DNA of 43,136 nt from Candidatus Rokuibacteriota bacterium. Its GTDB lineage: Bacteria; Methylomirabilota; Methylomirabilia; Rokubacteriales; CSP1-6. Within the stretch, counting starts at the first letter, position 1, and the number at the start of each line of letters is the position of its first letter. Location of the stretch: contig QHTE01000071.1 in assembly GCA_003220685.1 (NCBI GenBank), forward strand, positions 1 through 43,136, written 5' to 3'. Shown here piece by piece: positions 1-7,747 of the stretch. The notes beneath the pieces are model-generated. The model did no database searches. It was given only the letters and a program-made list of their open reading frames with translations, and was not told where the DNA came from. The translations under genes and the position numbers were made by a program.

Positions 1-399
1 GTGGGAGACGGACACATGGCGCAGGGCGACGGTGAAATCTGCGTGACCGCGATCGAGACCTTGATGGGTGTCACCTGTCGGTTCAAGGTCATCAAGAACA
101 CCATCATCGAGTCACCGCAGGCGATCGTTCCCCTCGCCAACCCGACTGACTTCGGATTGACTCCAGAGATGCGGGCCAAGGGCTTCTACCAGACGACCGG
201 GGTCGGGCCCGATCTGATGTCGGACGCCAAGCAGGCGGTGAGGGCGATGATCGAGTGGCTGGTGCGCGATCAAGGTCTGAGCCTTCATGAGGCGTACGCT
301 ATCTGCAGCGTCGCCGGCGACCTCAAGATCAGCGAGATCGTCGATGTCCCGAACTGGGTGGTGTCCATGACGGTACCGCGGGGAATCTTCGTCTCCTGA
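1..399 (+). CDS. Acetamidase/formamidase family protein, C-terminal part (5' truncated by window edge)
   Basis: The 132 visible residues match the C-terminal part of the FmdA/AmdA acetamidase/formamidase family, which hydrolyses short amides to ammonia and the acid. The glycine-rich stretch GDGHMAQGDGE near the start is the family's conserved metal-site region, and the segment ending in AYAICSVAGDLKISEIVD is typical of its end. The reading frame is open at base 1, so the first codon (GTG) is internal and the true start lies upstream. The gene ends with TGA at 397-399. The next gene on this strand is the small basic ORF 61 bp downstream. The family assignment is good; the substrate cannot be told. 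Confidence 0.85.
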   Translation: MGDGHMAQGDGEICVTAIETLMGVTCRFKVIKNTIIESPQAIVPLANPTDFGLTPEMRAKGFYQTTGVGPDLMSDAKQAVRAMIEWLVRDQGLSLHEAYAICSVAGDLKISEIVDVPNWVVSMTVPRGIFVS

Positions 400-460
400 T
401 TTGGACCCCTGCAACCGTGAGAGCCTTGGTGTGGCCCAAACTCAACGATAGGAGACTGCC

Positions 461-559
461 ATGCGCCAGAGGAACCGCAGGAAGACCGCGCGCAAGCGCG
501 CCGCCTTCAAGAAGAAGCAGAAGAAGCGCCGTCTGCGCGCCGCCGGGCGTCTTCGCTAG
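461..559 (+). CDS. 32-residue, extremely basic small protein, function unknown
   Basis: This short ORF starts at ATG 461 behind a good ribosome binding site (GGAG at 451-454, 6 bp spacing) and ends at TAG 557-559. The product has 32 residues, of which 18 are Arg or Lys (11 Arg, 7 Lys), with no acidic residue and no cysteine. Such peptides usually bind nucleic acid; tiny ribosome-associated proteins have similar composition, but I do not recognise a family signature. It lies 61 bp after the amidase gene, in the same direction, and faces the M48-like gene. The strong RBS and clean ORF favour a real gene, but composition alone can mislead in high-GC DNA. Confidence 0.55.
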   Translation: MRQRNRRKTARKRAAFKKKQKKRRLRAAGRLR

Positions 560-580
560 GAGACGACCGAGGACAAGCTG

Positions 581-1138
581 CTAGCGGAGCGTCACGGCTG
601 AATCGGGGAAGCGCGCGAGCAGATCCGCGAGCTCGGCGCTCGCCGGAAGGTGTCCCGGTGTGAGGGGCAGGTTGTTTTTCGCCTGGGCGTCTGCGGATCG
701 GCGCAGCGCATCGGCAACGACCTTCACCGCCTCGGGCTCCGTCAAGCCATCCGCCCGCATGAGGATCTCGACGGCTTTCGCGTTGGCGTCGAGTTCCTTC
801 TGCTCCTGGGCGCGCTGCCAGTCGGCCTGAGACACGGCGTTTGGAATGAAGCCGCTGTGGCCGAGCACGTAGTGCCCCAGCTCGTGCGCGATCGTCTTCT
901 TCAAATTCGGCGAGTCCAGCATCCGCTCGTTGAGAAAGATGTTGCCCTGCCGATAGACCGCGCCGATATTGAGGTTGGTTGCGCGCTGAACCGAGATCTT
1001 TACAAACGGCTTGCCATAGACGGCAGTGGCCCGGTCAGCGAAGCGCTGGATCTCGTCGAGCCTTTGTTCGTGCTGCGGCGTGAGGCTCACGCACCCAGCC
1101 AGGCTGAGTGCGAGCAGGGATAGCGCGAAGATCCTCAC
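581..1138 (-). CDS. M48-like zinc metallopeptidase lipoprotein
   Basis: The predicted 185-residue protein begins at GTG 1138 with a lipoprotein signal peptide (VRIFALSLLALSLAGC; lipobox L-A-G-C), so it is probably anchored to a membrane and faces the periplasm. It carries HELGHYVLGH, the HExxH zinc site of M48-like peptidases, and a downstream KELDANAKAVEIL segment that supplies the family's usual third-ligand Glu and Asp. It is shorter than typical M48 proteases and contains little beyond the catalytic core. A longer reading from ATG 1216 is possible, but it would overlap the YCII-like gene by 26 bp and bury the signal peptide, so I prefer GTG 1138. The substrate is unknown; envelope quality control is the usual role of the family. 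Confidence 0.75.
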   Translation of the reverse strand: MRIFALSLLALSLAGCVSLTPQHEQRLDEIQRFADRATAVYGKPFVKISVQRATNLNIGAVYRQGNIFLNERMLDSPNLKKTIAHELGHYVLGHSGFIPNAVSQADWQRAQEQKELDANAKAVEILMRADGLTEPEAVKVVADALRRSADAQAKNNLPLTPGHLPASAELADLLARFPDSAVTLR

Positions 1139-1190
1139 GGTTTCACCAATATCGGACCCTCCACTGAGCGCGTCGAGGACGCGGCGCGAC

Positions 1191-1571
1191 TCAGGTCGGT
1201 AGACCGCGTCGATCACGAGAGTGCGTCAGCTCCTGGATCGGCCGGATCTCGATCACCGCGACGCGCGCCGGTGGGAACCTTGCGGCGACCGCGCAGGCCT
1301 CGTCCATGTCCTTGGCCTCGATGACGAAGAATCCACCCAGCTGCTCCTTCGTCTCGGCAAAGGGGCCGACGGTGGTGGAGACCTTGCCGCCGTGGACGCG
1401 GATGGTCCGGGCCGTCCCGGTCCGCTGCAGAGCGTTCGAGGCGATGTAGTGGCCGCTCCGTTCGATCTCCTCGGCGTACTCTATCGCGGAGTCGACAAGA
1501 GCCTGCATCTCCTTCTCGGGCATCGCGTCCAGCACGTTCTCGTCGTGGTAGATCGTGAACATGAACTTCAT
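1191..1571 (-). CDS. YCII-related (DGPF-domain) protein
   Basis: This 126-residue protein starts with MKFMFTIYHDE and contains TVGPFAETKEQLGGFFVIEA, the core of the YCII/DGPF family, with Val in place of the usual Asp in DGPF. The fold is a small dimeric alpha-beta barrel. Members often neighbour ECF sigma factors, but none is visible here. The start is supported by AGGAG six bases upstream of ATG 1571. The gene lies just upstream of the M48-like lipoprotein gene and its 3' end slightly overlaps the longest reading of that gene. The biochemical role is unknown. Confidence 0.8.
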   Translation of the reverse strand: MKFMFTIYHDENVLDAMPEKEMQALVDSAIEYAEEIERSGHYIASNALQRTGTARTIRVHGGKVSTTVGPFAETKEQLGGFFVIEAKDMDEACAVAARFPPARVAVIEIRPIQELTHSRDRRGLPT

Positions 1572-1684
1572 CGCATTCTCCTCATAGGCATGTCGTTCTC
1601 GACAAGATACGGGCGAATGGCTGCGGACACCAGCTTGTCGTTCAGAGGGGGCCGAAATCGACAGCCGCGATGGCTACACAAGGG

Positions 1685-4600
1685 TCACGTGGCGAGTCGC
1701 ACACGCTCGAATGCGGCGATGCGCCGATAAGGATCGGAGCCCAGCTCGGCCGCGAGGGCGTCCAGGGACTCGAGCGCCCTCTCGATCGCGGTGCGGTCGG
1801 AGGCGGGCTCCGAAGCCAGGAGGCGAACACAGACCAGCGCGACATCGAAGGCGCCGGGCCGCCAGCCTCGTCCCCGGTCGACGAGCTCACGCGCCTCGGA
1901 GAGGAGTGCGCGGGCTTCCGAGCGGTCACCGGCGGCCAGCTTCGCGTCCGCGAGCGTCGCGAGGATGCGCGGCTCGTACCACAGCGCGCTGCGTCGATTG
2001 CGAGCGAGCGCGAGCGCCCGCTCGAGCACCCTCGTGGCCGCGGTCAGGTCACGGTCCGCGAGCTCCGCAGCGCCGAGAAACGCCGCGGCCTCCACCCGAG
2101 AGAACACGCTTCCGCGCTCTTCCGCGAGCTCGACGGCCCGGCGGCCGTGGGCGAGCGCGCCGGGCAGATCACCTCGCAGGCGCAACACCTCGCACAGGAA
2201 TGCGTGCGTTCCGTAGAGGGCTTGCAGCGCGGGCTCGCTCTCCTCGGCCAGAAGTGCTTGCAGAGCGGCCTCAGCCTCGGCCGTGCGCCCGAGGTGGGCG
2301 CTCGCCAGCGCCCACCACACGCGGCACAAGCCAGGCGCGGTGGAACGCCCGATCGCCTCCCGCAGTCCGGCAACCCGCGCGACCTCGGTCAGCGCACGCT
2401 CAGCGGTCGCACGGGCGGGAGCGAGGCGGCCGACCGCAAGCTGTGCGTGGGCCAGCACCGAGCGCATCTCGAACTCGAACATTGCGCCGGATCCTTCGGC
2501 GAGCTCTATGGCGCGCTCCGCGCATGCGAGGTACTGCCCCACGTCGCCCGCGAGCCCGCAGAGGCGTCCGTAGGACGTCAGCAGGAACGCGTGGCCTGCC
2601 GTGTCTTGAAGTCGCTCGGCGACCGCGCGCGCCTCGTCGAAGAGGTCCCGTGCCTCACGCTCCTCGATTCCGGCGATGCGGCCGATCTCGAGCAGGGCGA
2701 TGCGCGAAGTGAGCTCGAGCGTCAGGGTCTCGCGGGACTCCGGAACGGCGGCCAGGAGCGTGGTGACCCGACGGCAGTGTCTCACGCCATCCGCCGGGTC
2801 ACTGCGCGCGACGCGTCGGCCCGCCTGCTCGTGCCAGCGTGCCGCCTCGAGGAGCTCGCCGGCCTCGTCGAAGTGATGGGCGAGGAGCGCGGCGTGCGCA
2901 GCGGCGGCGGGTCCGTGGATGGTGAGCAAGGCTCGCGCGACGGCGGCGTGGGTTCCGCGCCGGCGATCCAGAAGCTGTGTGCGGTAGGCGACCTCCTGCG
3001 CGAGAGGATGCCGGAAGGCGTGCTCACCCGGTGCCTCGGCGGGACCGAGAAGCTCGCCCGTCGAAAGGCGCTCGAGCGACGCGGCGAGCTCGGGCGCGGG
3101 CAGATCGACCACGGCGCGCAGCAGCTCGATCGGCACGTCTTGCCCGACCACGGCCGCGGCCTGGAGCACGTCCTTGTCGCGCTCCGCGAGCCGATCGATG
3201 CGCGAGGCGAGGACCGCCTGAACGGTCTCGGGCAGTGCGATCTCCTCGATCGGGGCGGCCAGCCCGTATGCGCCGCGTTCACCACGCAGCACGCCACGCT
3301 CCACGAGCGAGCGAATCATCTCTTCGACGAACAGCGGGTTGCCGCGAGCCCGGGCCTCGATCCGGGCGCGCAGGGGCGCGAGTATCTCGTCGGATCCGAG
3401 CCAGTCGTCGAGCAACGTCCGGCATTCCTGAAGACCGAGCGGCGCAAGCGAGAGACCCTCGACCCTGGAGGACCACACGGGCCGATACTCTGGCCGCGTG
3501 GTCGCGATTATCAAGATTCGGCTACCGGCTGACTCCGGGGCCAGGAGACGCTCGGTGAGCATCTCCAGCGCCACTTCGCTCGCCGGGTCGAGCCAGTGCA
3601 GGTCCTCGACCCAGAGCAACGTGAGCTCGCGCCGAGCGCGAGCCCGAATCAGATCGAGAAGTGACCGGAAAAGACGTGCGCGGCGCGCTTCAGGATCGAG
3701 TCCTGAAGGAGCAGGGACGTGATCGGACACGGAGAGAAGGTCGAGCCAGAAATCCAGGGCGATCGGGTCGGGCTGCACGTTTCCGAGACCGCGTCCCACG
3801 GCGTCTCGGACGTCCGAAGCTGACGCGCCTTCGCCGACACCGAAGAGACTGCGCGCAAGCGCGACGATCACGTGAAAAGGAAGCATGCGTCCGTGGGAGA
3901 GCGCGCGGGCGTAGTGAAGCGTGACGCCGCGGGCGCGCTCGACGAACTCGTGACAGAGGCGGCTCTTTCCCGCGCCCGGCTCCGCGGTAACCAGGACGAC
4001 CTTCGGTCGGCCTGACTGCGTCTCGCCCAGCGCCTTCTCGAGCACAGCGAGCTCGCGCTCGCGGCCGACGAAGCGCGAGAAGCCACGCGCCCGGGAGCTC
4101 TCGAGGCGGCTTTGGATCTGGCCCGGACCCCGCAGCTCGAACACGCGCACGGGAACGCTCGCGCCCTTGAGACTCTGTTCCCCACGGTCGAAGAAATCGA
4201 AGAAACCCGCCGCGAGGCGCGCGGTCTGCTCGGTCACGCTGATGCCGCCCGGTGGCGCCAGCTGCTGCACTCGGGCGGCGAGCCCGACCACATGCCCCTG
4301 CGCGGTGTAGTCCATGCGCAGGTCGTCGCCGATCCGCCCTACGACGACCTCGCCGGAGTTCAGGCCCATCCGCACCGCGAACTCGAGCCCGCTCTCGCGC
4401 CGCACGTCGTCGGCGAGCGCGCCGAGCTCGCGCGCCAGATCCAGGGCGGCCGCACAGGCGCGCTGGGCGTGGTCCTCGTGGGCGATCGGGGCGCCGAAGA
4501 GCGCCATGATGCCGTCACCGGTGTACTGGTTGATGGTCCCCTCGTATCGGTGAACGCCGCCCGCAAGGATCCGGAACAGGCGATCGAGCAGGCGATGCCA

Positions 4601-4840
4601 TTGCTCGGGATCGACGCGCTCCGCGAGCTCCATCGAGCGCACGACGTCGGCGAAGAGGACGGTGACCAGCTTGCGCTCGCCCCTGAGCGCGCTCCGGGAC
4701 GCGAGAATCTTCTCGACGAGATGTCGCGGCGTGTAGGAGCGCGGCTCGGCGGTGATCGTCGGCGCCGCGAGGTGCGCGCCACAATCGTTGCAGAACCTCG
4801 CGCCAGCGGGGTTCTCGTGTTTGCAAGATTGGCAGATCAC
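1685..4840 (-). CDS. Zinc-ribbon / class III cyclase / AAA ATPase / TPR regulatory protein
   Basis: The domain order over 1051 residues is as follows. A zinc ribbon comes first (C3xxC6 and C17xxC20). A class III adenylate/guanylate cyclase domain spans about 55-235. A STAND/AAA ATPase follows, with Walker A AEPGAGKS at about 286-293 and a Walker-B-like LLWVEDLHW. A long C-terminal Ala/Leu/Arg-rich helical region of TPR type completes the protein. The two metal aspartates of the cyclase are present (FADVV, D65; YTGDG, D109), but the usual Asn of the NxxxR transition-state motif is Gly (VVGLAAR, G186), so cyclase activity is uncertain. The start codon is GTG 4840, where the zinc ribbon begins, with no strong RBS. 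It lies 58 bp downstream of the ThDP enzyme gene. It is probably a cytoplasmic signalling or regulatory ATPase. Confidence 0.85.
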   Translation of the reverse strand: MICQSCKHENPAGARFCNDCGAHLAAPTITAEPRSYTPRHLVEKILASRSALRGERKLVTVLFADVVRSMELAERVDPEQWHRLLDRLFRILAGGVHRYEGTINQYTGDGIMALFGAPIAHEDHAQRACAAALDLARELGALADDVRRESGLEFAVRMGLNSGEVVVGRIGDDLRMDYTAQGHVVGLAARVQQLAPPGGISVTEQTARLAAGFFDFFDRGEQSLKGASVPVRVFELRGPGQIQSRLESSRARGFSRFVGRERELAVLEKALGETQSGRPKVVLVTAEPGAGKSRLCHEFVERARGVTLHYARALSHGRMLPFHVIVALARSLFGVGEGASASDVRDAVGRGLGNVQPDPIALDFWLDLLSVSDHVPAPSGLDPEARRARLFRSLLDLIRARARRELTLLWVEDLHWLDPASEVALEMLTERLLAPESAGSRILIIATTRPEYRPVWSSRVEGLSLAPLGLQECRTLLDDWLGSDEILAPLRARIEARARGNPLFVEEMIRSLVERGVLRGERGAYGLAAPIEEIALPETVQAVLASRIDRLAERDKDVLQAAAVVGQDVPIELLRAVVDLPAPELAASLERLSTGELLGPAEAPGEHAFRHPLAQEVAYRTQLLDRRRGTHAAVARALLTIHGPAAAAHAALLAHHFDEAGELLEAARWHEQAGRRVARSDPADGVRHCRRVTTLLAAVPESRETLTLELTSRIALLEIGRIAGIEEREARDLFDEARAVAERLQDTAGHAFLLTSYGRLCGLAGDVGQYLACAERAIELAEGSGAMFEFEMRSVLAHAQLAVGRLAPARATAERALTEVARVAGLREAIGRSTAPGLCRVWWALASAHLGRTAEAEAALQALLAEESEPALQALYGTHAFLCEVLRLRGDLPGALAHGRRAVELAEERGSVFSRVEAAAFLGAAELADRDLTAATRVLERALALARNRRSALWYEPRILATLADAKLAAGDRSEARALLSEARELVDRGRGWRPGAFDVALVCVRLLASEPASDRTAIERALESLDALAAELGSDPYRRIAAFERVRLAT

Positions 4841-4898
4841 CGGTCAGGAGACTCTCGGCATCGACCCCGCTCGAGTGCCGCGACGCGCCGAGACGCAG

Positions 4899-6575
4899 CT
4901 AGGCCGGTCGCCATGCCCGTTGGGACATGGCATCGACGTCGCTGATGACCTCGACGACGGCGGGGCTGTTTGAAGCGAGCGCCTTCTCGAGCGCCGGCCG
5001 GAGGTCCTCGGGCCGCTCCACGCGGATCCCGACGCAGCCCATGGCCTCGGCCACCTTGGCGAAGTTCACCTCGTGGCTGAAATACCACATCTCCGTCGCG
5101 CGGCCTCGTTGCCGGCCCTTGTAGGCCGCGTCGAACAGATGCTTCTCCTGGTTCAGGGCGTAGTTGTTGTTGACGAGCATGATGGCGTTGATGTTGAAGC
5201 GCGCGGCGGTCTCGAGCTCGGCGAGGTGATAGTAGAAGCCGCCGTCGCCGCAGAACCCGATCACCGGCCGATCGGGCAACGCGCACTTGGCGCCGAGCGT
5301 CGCTGGGAAGCCCCAGCCGAGCGAGCCGGCGCAACGCAGGAATCGCTGATCCCGCCTGGTCAGCCGGATCATCTGGCCGGTCCACATGCCGGAGTGGCCC
5401 GTGTCCGACAGGACTACGCCGCCTTCGGGGAGCCAGTCCGAGATCTCCTTGCAGATCCGCTCCGGACGGATCGGCACCGCGTCGGAGTGTCGCATCCGAT
5501 CCGACTCTTCGCGGTACTCGCGCACCAGCTCCTGCACCCGGCCGAGCCACCCCGTTCGGGGTGACGCCGGTGTCACCCCGGCGATGAGCTTCTGGAGCGT
5601 CACCTTCGCGTCGCCGAGCAGTGCCACCTGCAGCGGATAGTTACGCCCGAGCTCCTCGGGGTCGATATCGAGCTGGATCGCGGCGATCCCCGGTTTCGGC
5701 ACCTGCCAGTTGGTCGTCACCTGTCCACCGGCGTGACTGCCGATGAAGAACACGAGATCGGCCTCCGCGACGACGCGGTTGGCGCACCAGCGGGAGTAGG
5801 TACCGGGCACGCCGACGTTCAGCGGATGGTCATCGGGCAGCGCGGCTTTGGCGTTGAGCGACGTCGCAACCGGAATCTGGAGTCGCTCCGCCACCGTCAC
5901 CAGCTCGGCCTCGGCGGCCGACCAGATCACGCCCCCGCCGACAATGATCACGGGGCGTTGGGCTCGGGCGAGCGCCTGGGCCGCGGCGCGCACAGCGTCG
6001 GGCTCGGGCTCGGGGCGAAACGCCGGCACCTTCATGAAGCGCTCTTCCCAGAACGGCGTGAGCTCGGCCTCGCCCTCGAGGACCTGGGCGTGAGTGCCGG
6101 CCATCTCGAGGTGCACCGGGCCCGGCGCCGCGCTCGTCGCGGCGCGGAACGCCTGCCGTAGCAGGTCGGGAAATCGCTCCAGAGCATCGACGTGGAAGTT
6201 CGCCTTCGTGACCTGCTCCCACATGGGGAAGTCCTCGATCTCCTGGTACGTGTGCTTGTACCGCGACGCGGCAGTGACGCCCCCGGTGAGCGCGATCACA
6301 GGCGAGCACGCCATGTAGGCGTCCCGCAACCCGGCCGCCAGGTTGGCAGAGCCGATGGTCTGGGCCAAGCAAATGCCGGGTTGCCGCGAGGCGCGGGCGT
6401 AACCGTCGGCCATGTAGGCCGCCGCCTTTTCGCCGTGTGTCACCACGCGGCGAACCCCCATGTCCTCCATCTCGGCCATCGCCGGCAGCATGATGGTGGG
6501 GACGAAGAAAACGTGCGTGGTGCCGTACGCGTGCACCGCCTCGGCGAAATACCGATCGCCCGTCATGCGAGGCAT
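4899..6575 (-). CDS. Thiamine-diphosphate-dependent enzyme, acetolactate-synthase-like
   Basis: This 558-residue protein has the three-domain ThDP enzyme layout. The N-terminal Pyr domain carries the catalytic glutamate (HGEKAAAYMADGYAR, E49), a central domain contains PVIIVGGGV, and the C-terminal PP domain has the GDG...NN cofactor motif (G443-D444-G445 and N469-N470). It resembles acetolactate synthase/benzoylformate decarboxylase paralogues, but specificity cannot be assigned and no small regulatory subunit is nearby. Start ATG 6575 has an AGGAG RBS (TAGGAGATCACC). It lies 13 bp after the GNAT gene, so the two are probably co-transcribed. A 9-bp inverted repeat at 5557-5580 lies inside the coding sequence. 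Confidence 0.85.
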   Translation of the reverse strand: MPRMTGDRYFAEAVHAYGTTHVFFVPTIMLPAMAEMEDMGVRRVVTHGEKAAAYMADGYARASRQPGICLAQTIGSANLAAGLRDAYMACSPVIALTGGVTAASRYKHTYQEIEDFPMWEQVTKANFHVDALERFPDLLRQAFRAATSAAPGPVHLEMAGTHAQVLEGEAELTPFWEERFMKVPAFRPEPEPDAVRAAAQALARAQRPVIIVGGGVIWSAAEAELVTVAERLQIPVATSLNAKAALPDDHPLNVGVPGTYSRWCANRVVAEADLVFFIGSHAGGQVTTNWQVPKPGIAAIQLDIDPEELGRNYPLQVALLGDAKVTLQKLIAGVTPASPRTGWLGRVQELVREYREESDRMRHSDAVPIRPERICKEISDWLPEGGVVLSDTGHSGMWTGQMIRLTRRDQRFLRCAGSLGWGFPATLGAKCALPDRPVIGFCGDGGFYYHLAELETAARFNINAIMLVNNNYALNQEKHLFDAAYKGRQRGRATEMWYFSHEVNFAKVAEAMGCVGIRVERPEDLRPALEKALASNSPAVVEVISDVDAMSQRAWRPA

Positions 6576-6588
6576 GGTGATCTCCTAC

Positions 6589-7485
6589 TTAAAAGAGGAT
6601 GGGCCCCGAGGGAAGGTAGAGCTCAGGCCGGCCGAACAGCCGCGAGGCCATGAACAGCGTTGGGTCGCCGAGGCGGAAGCCGGAACGGACCAGCGCCTCG
6701 AGCAGGGAAGCGCAGGCGCCGGGGATGCGCAACGTCGCGCTTCCCCCGCCACCCACGCCTGCCGCCGCAGCGGCCGCGACCGCCTGGACGAGAGCCGTTT
6801 CGTCGCGCCCCGCCGCCGGCCCGATCCGCTCGCCCCGCCGATAGGCGAAGGCGGCGAGCTCGCCGCCGCGCTCGATCGCCACCGCTACGGCGCCGTCGCC
6901 CCGCCAGTGGGCCAGGTCGTCGGCGCGGCCGTGGCCTACGACCTCCGCGGTCAGCTTCTCAGCGCCGCCGGGATCGCATGGCTGCTCCCGCTCCCGCGGG
7001 TCGAGCCCGGCTCTCGCCTTGAGTCGCGCCACCGCCGGGGCATCGCCATCCAGGCGGTAGATCGGCCAGCGCGGCGCCATCCCGGCCATCACGTAGCGGG
7101 CCTGGGCGCGCGGGTCGAGCGTGGCCCAGGTGCAGCGAATCTCCGCCCCGCGCGCCTCGCCGTAGGCCAGCGCCCGCTCGAGCAGCGCCCGCCCCACACC
7201 TCGCCCTTGGTCGCCGGGGCGCACGAAGAACATGGACAGGTACCACACCCGGCCGCGGACCAGGGCCGAGACCATGCCACGGATCCGCCCCTCCTCGACG
7301 GCGCAGAAGTAGCCGTCCGGATCGCTGGCCAGCCCCGCTCGGGCATCGCTCGCTACCGGGGCATCGCCCGGCCTCGCCGCCGGCCGACCTCTGCGCACCA
7401 TGAGGTCGTTGCTCGCGGCGACGTGCACCCGCCACACCTCCTCGAGCTCATCTGGCCGGACGTTGCGGATGTGCGGCTCGCTCAC
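6589..7485 (-). CDS. GNAT family N-acetyltransferase
   Basis: The protein of 298 residues (from GTG 7485) has the acetyl-CoA-binding motif A of the GNAT fold, QGRGVGRALLERAL at about 93-106, preceded by the beta strand WYLSMFFVRP. The C-terminal half could be a second, degenerate GNAT-like or substrate domain. The same frame is open further upstream to 7674, but that extension is Pro/Arg-rich low-complexity sequence and homology to GNAT proteins begins at SEPHIRNVRPDELEEVW, so GTG 7485 is preferred. A TATGAT hexamer lies just upstream. It precedes the ThDP enzyme gene by 13 bp. The acceptor substrate is unknown. Confidence 0.8.
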   Translation of the reverse strand: MSEPHIRNVRPDELEEVWRVHVAASNDLMVRRGRPAARPGDAPVASDARAGLASDPDGYFCAVEEGRIRGMVSALVRGRVWYLSMFFVRPGDQGRGVGRALLERALAYGEARGAEIRCTWATLDPRAQARYVMAGMAPRWPIYRLDGDAPAVARLKARAGLDPREREQPCDPGGAEKLTAEVVGHGRADDLAHWRGDGAVAVAIERGGELAAFAYRRGERIGPAAGRDETALVQAVAAAAAAGVGGGGSATLRIPGACASLLEALVRSGFRLGDPTLFMASRLFGRPELYLPSGPILF

Positions 7486-7522
7486 GGGCGCATCATACAA
7501 CTGCGGCGGCTGCTCGCGCGCC

Positions 7523-7541
7523 GGCGGCGGCGACCGCCGCC
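7523..7541. repeat. Perfect GC-rich inverted repeat between hydantoinase B and GNAT genes
   Basis: GGCGGCGG and CCGCCGCC form an 8-bp perfect stem with a 3-base loop (CGA). It lies 207 bp beyond the hydantoinase B stop codon and upstream of the GNAT gene. Neither side has a T tract, so it does not qualify as an intrinsic terminator. It may only slow polymerase or reflect base composition. I saw nothing else in the 262-bp gap between the two genes. Confidence 0.35.
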
Positions 7542-7747
7542 AGATTGGTCGGGGTCGAAGGCGTGGCGCGGCCCGTGGGCGAGGCCAGGACGGCGCATGC
7601 AGGTGCTCGCTGCGCTGGGCACCAGTGGAATGTGGACAGGGGGCTTTGTCGGACCCGCCGGCGGCGGGAAGCATCTCGACATGGCCGCGCCAGGCTGCTT
7701 CGCTAGCCTTGAGGCTGCTCGGCCACGAGACTAATGAGGACAGTGCG

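Noticed and set aside
461..559. AURKAIP1/COX24-type or THX ribosomal peptide identity for the small basic ORF
   Set aside because: Only composition is similar; the conserved order of basic residues in those families is not visible.
1670..3532. 620-residue plus-strand open frame
   Set aside because: Antisense shadow of the cyclase-AAA gene, which has clear domains.
5557..5580. Perfect 9-bp inverted repeat with a 6-base loop
   Set aside because: It lies inside the ThDP enzyme coding region and has no T tract; likely coincidental in GC-rich DNA.
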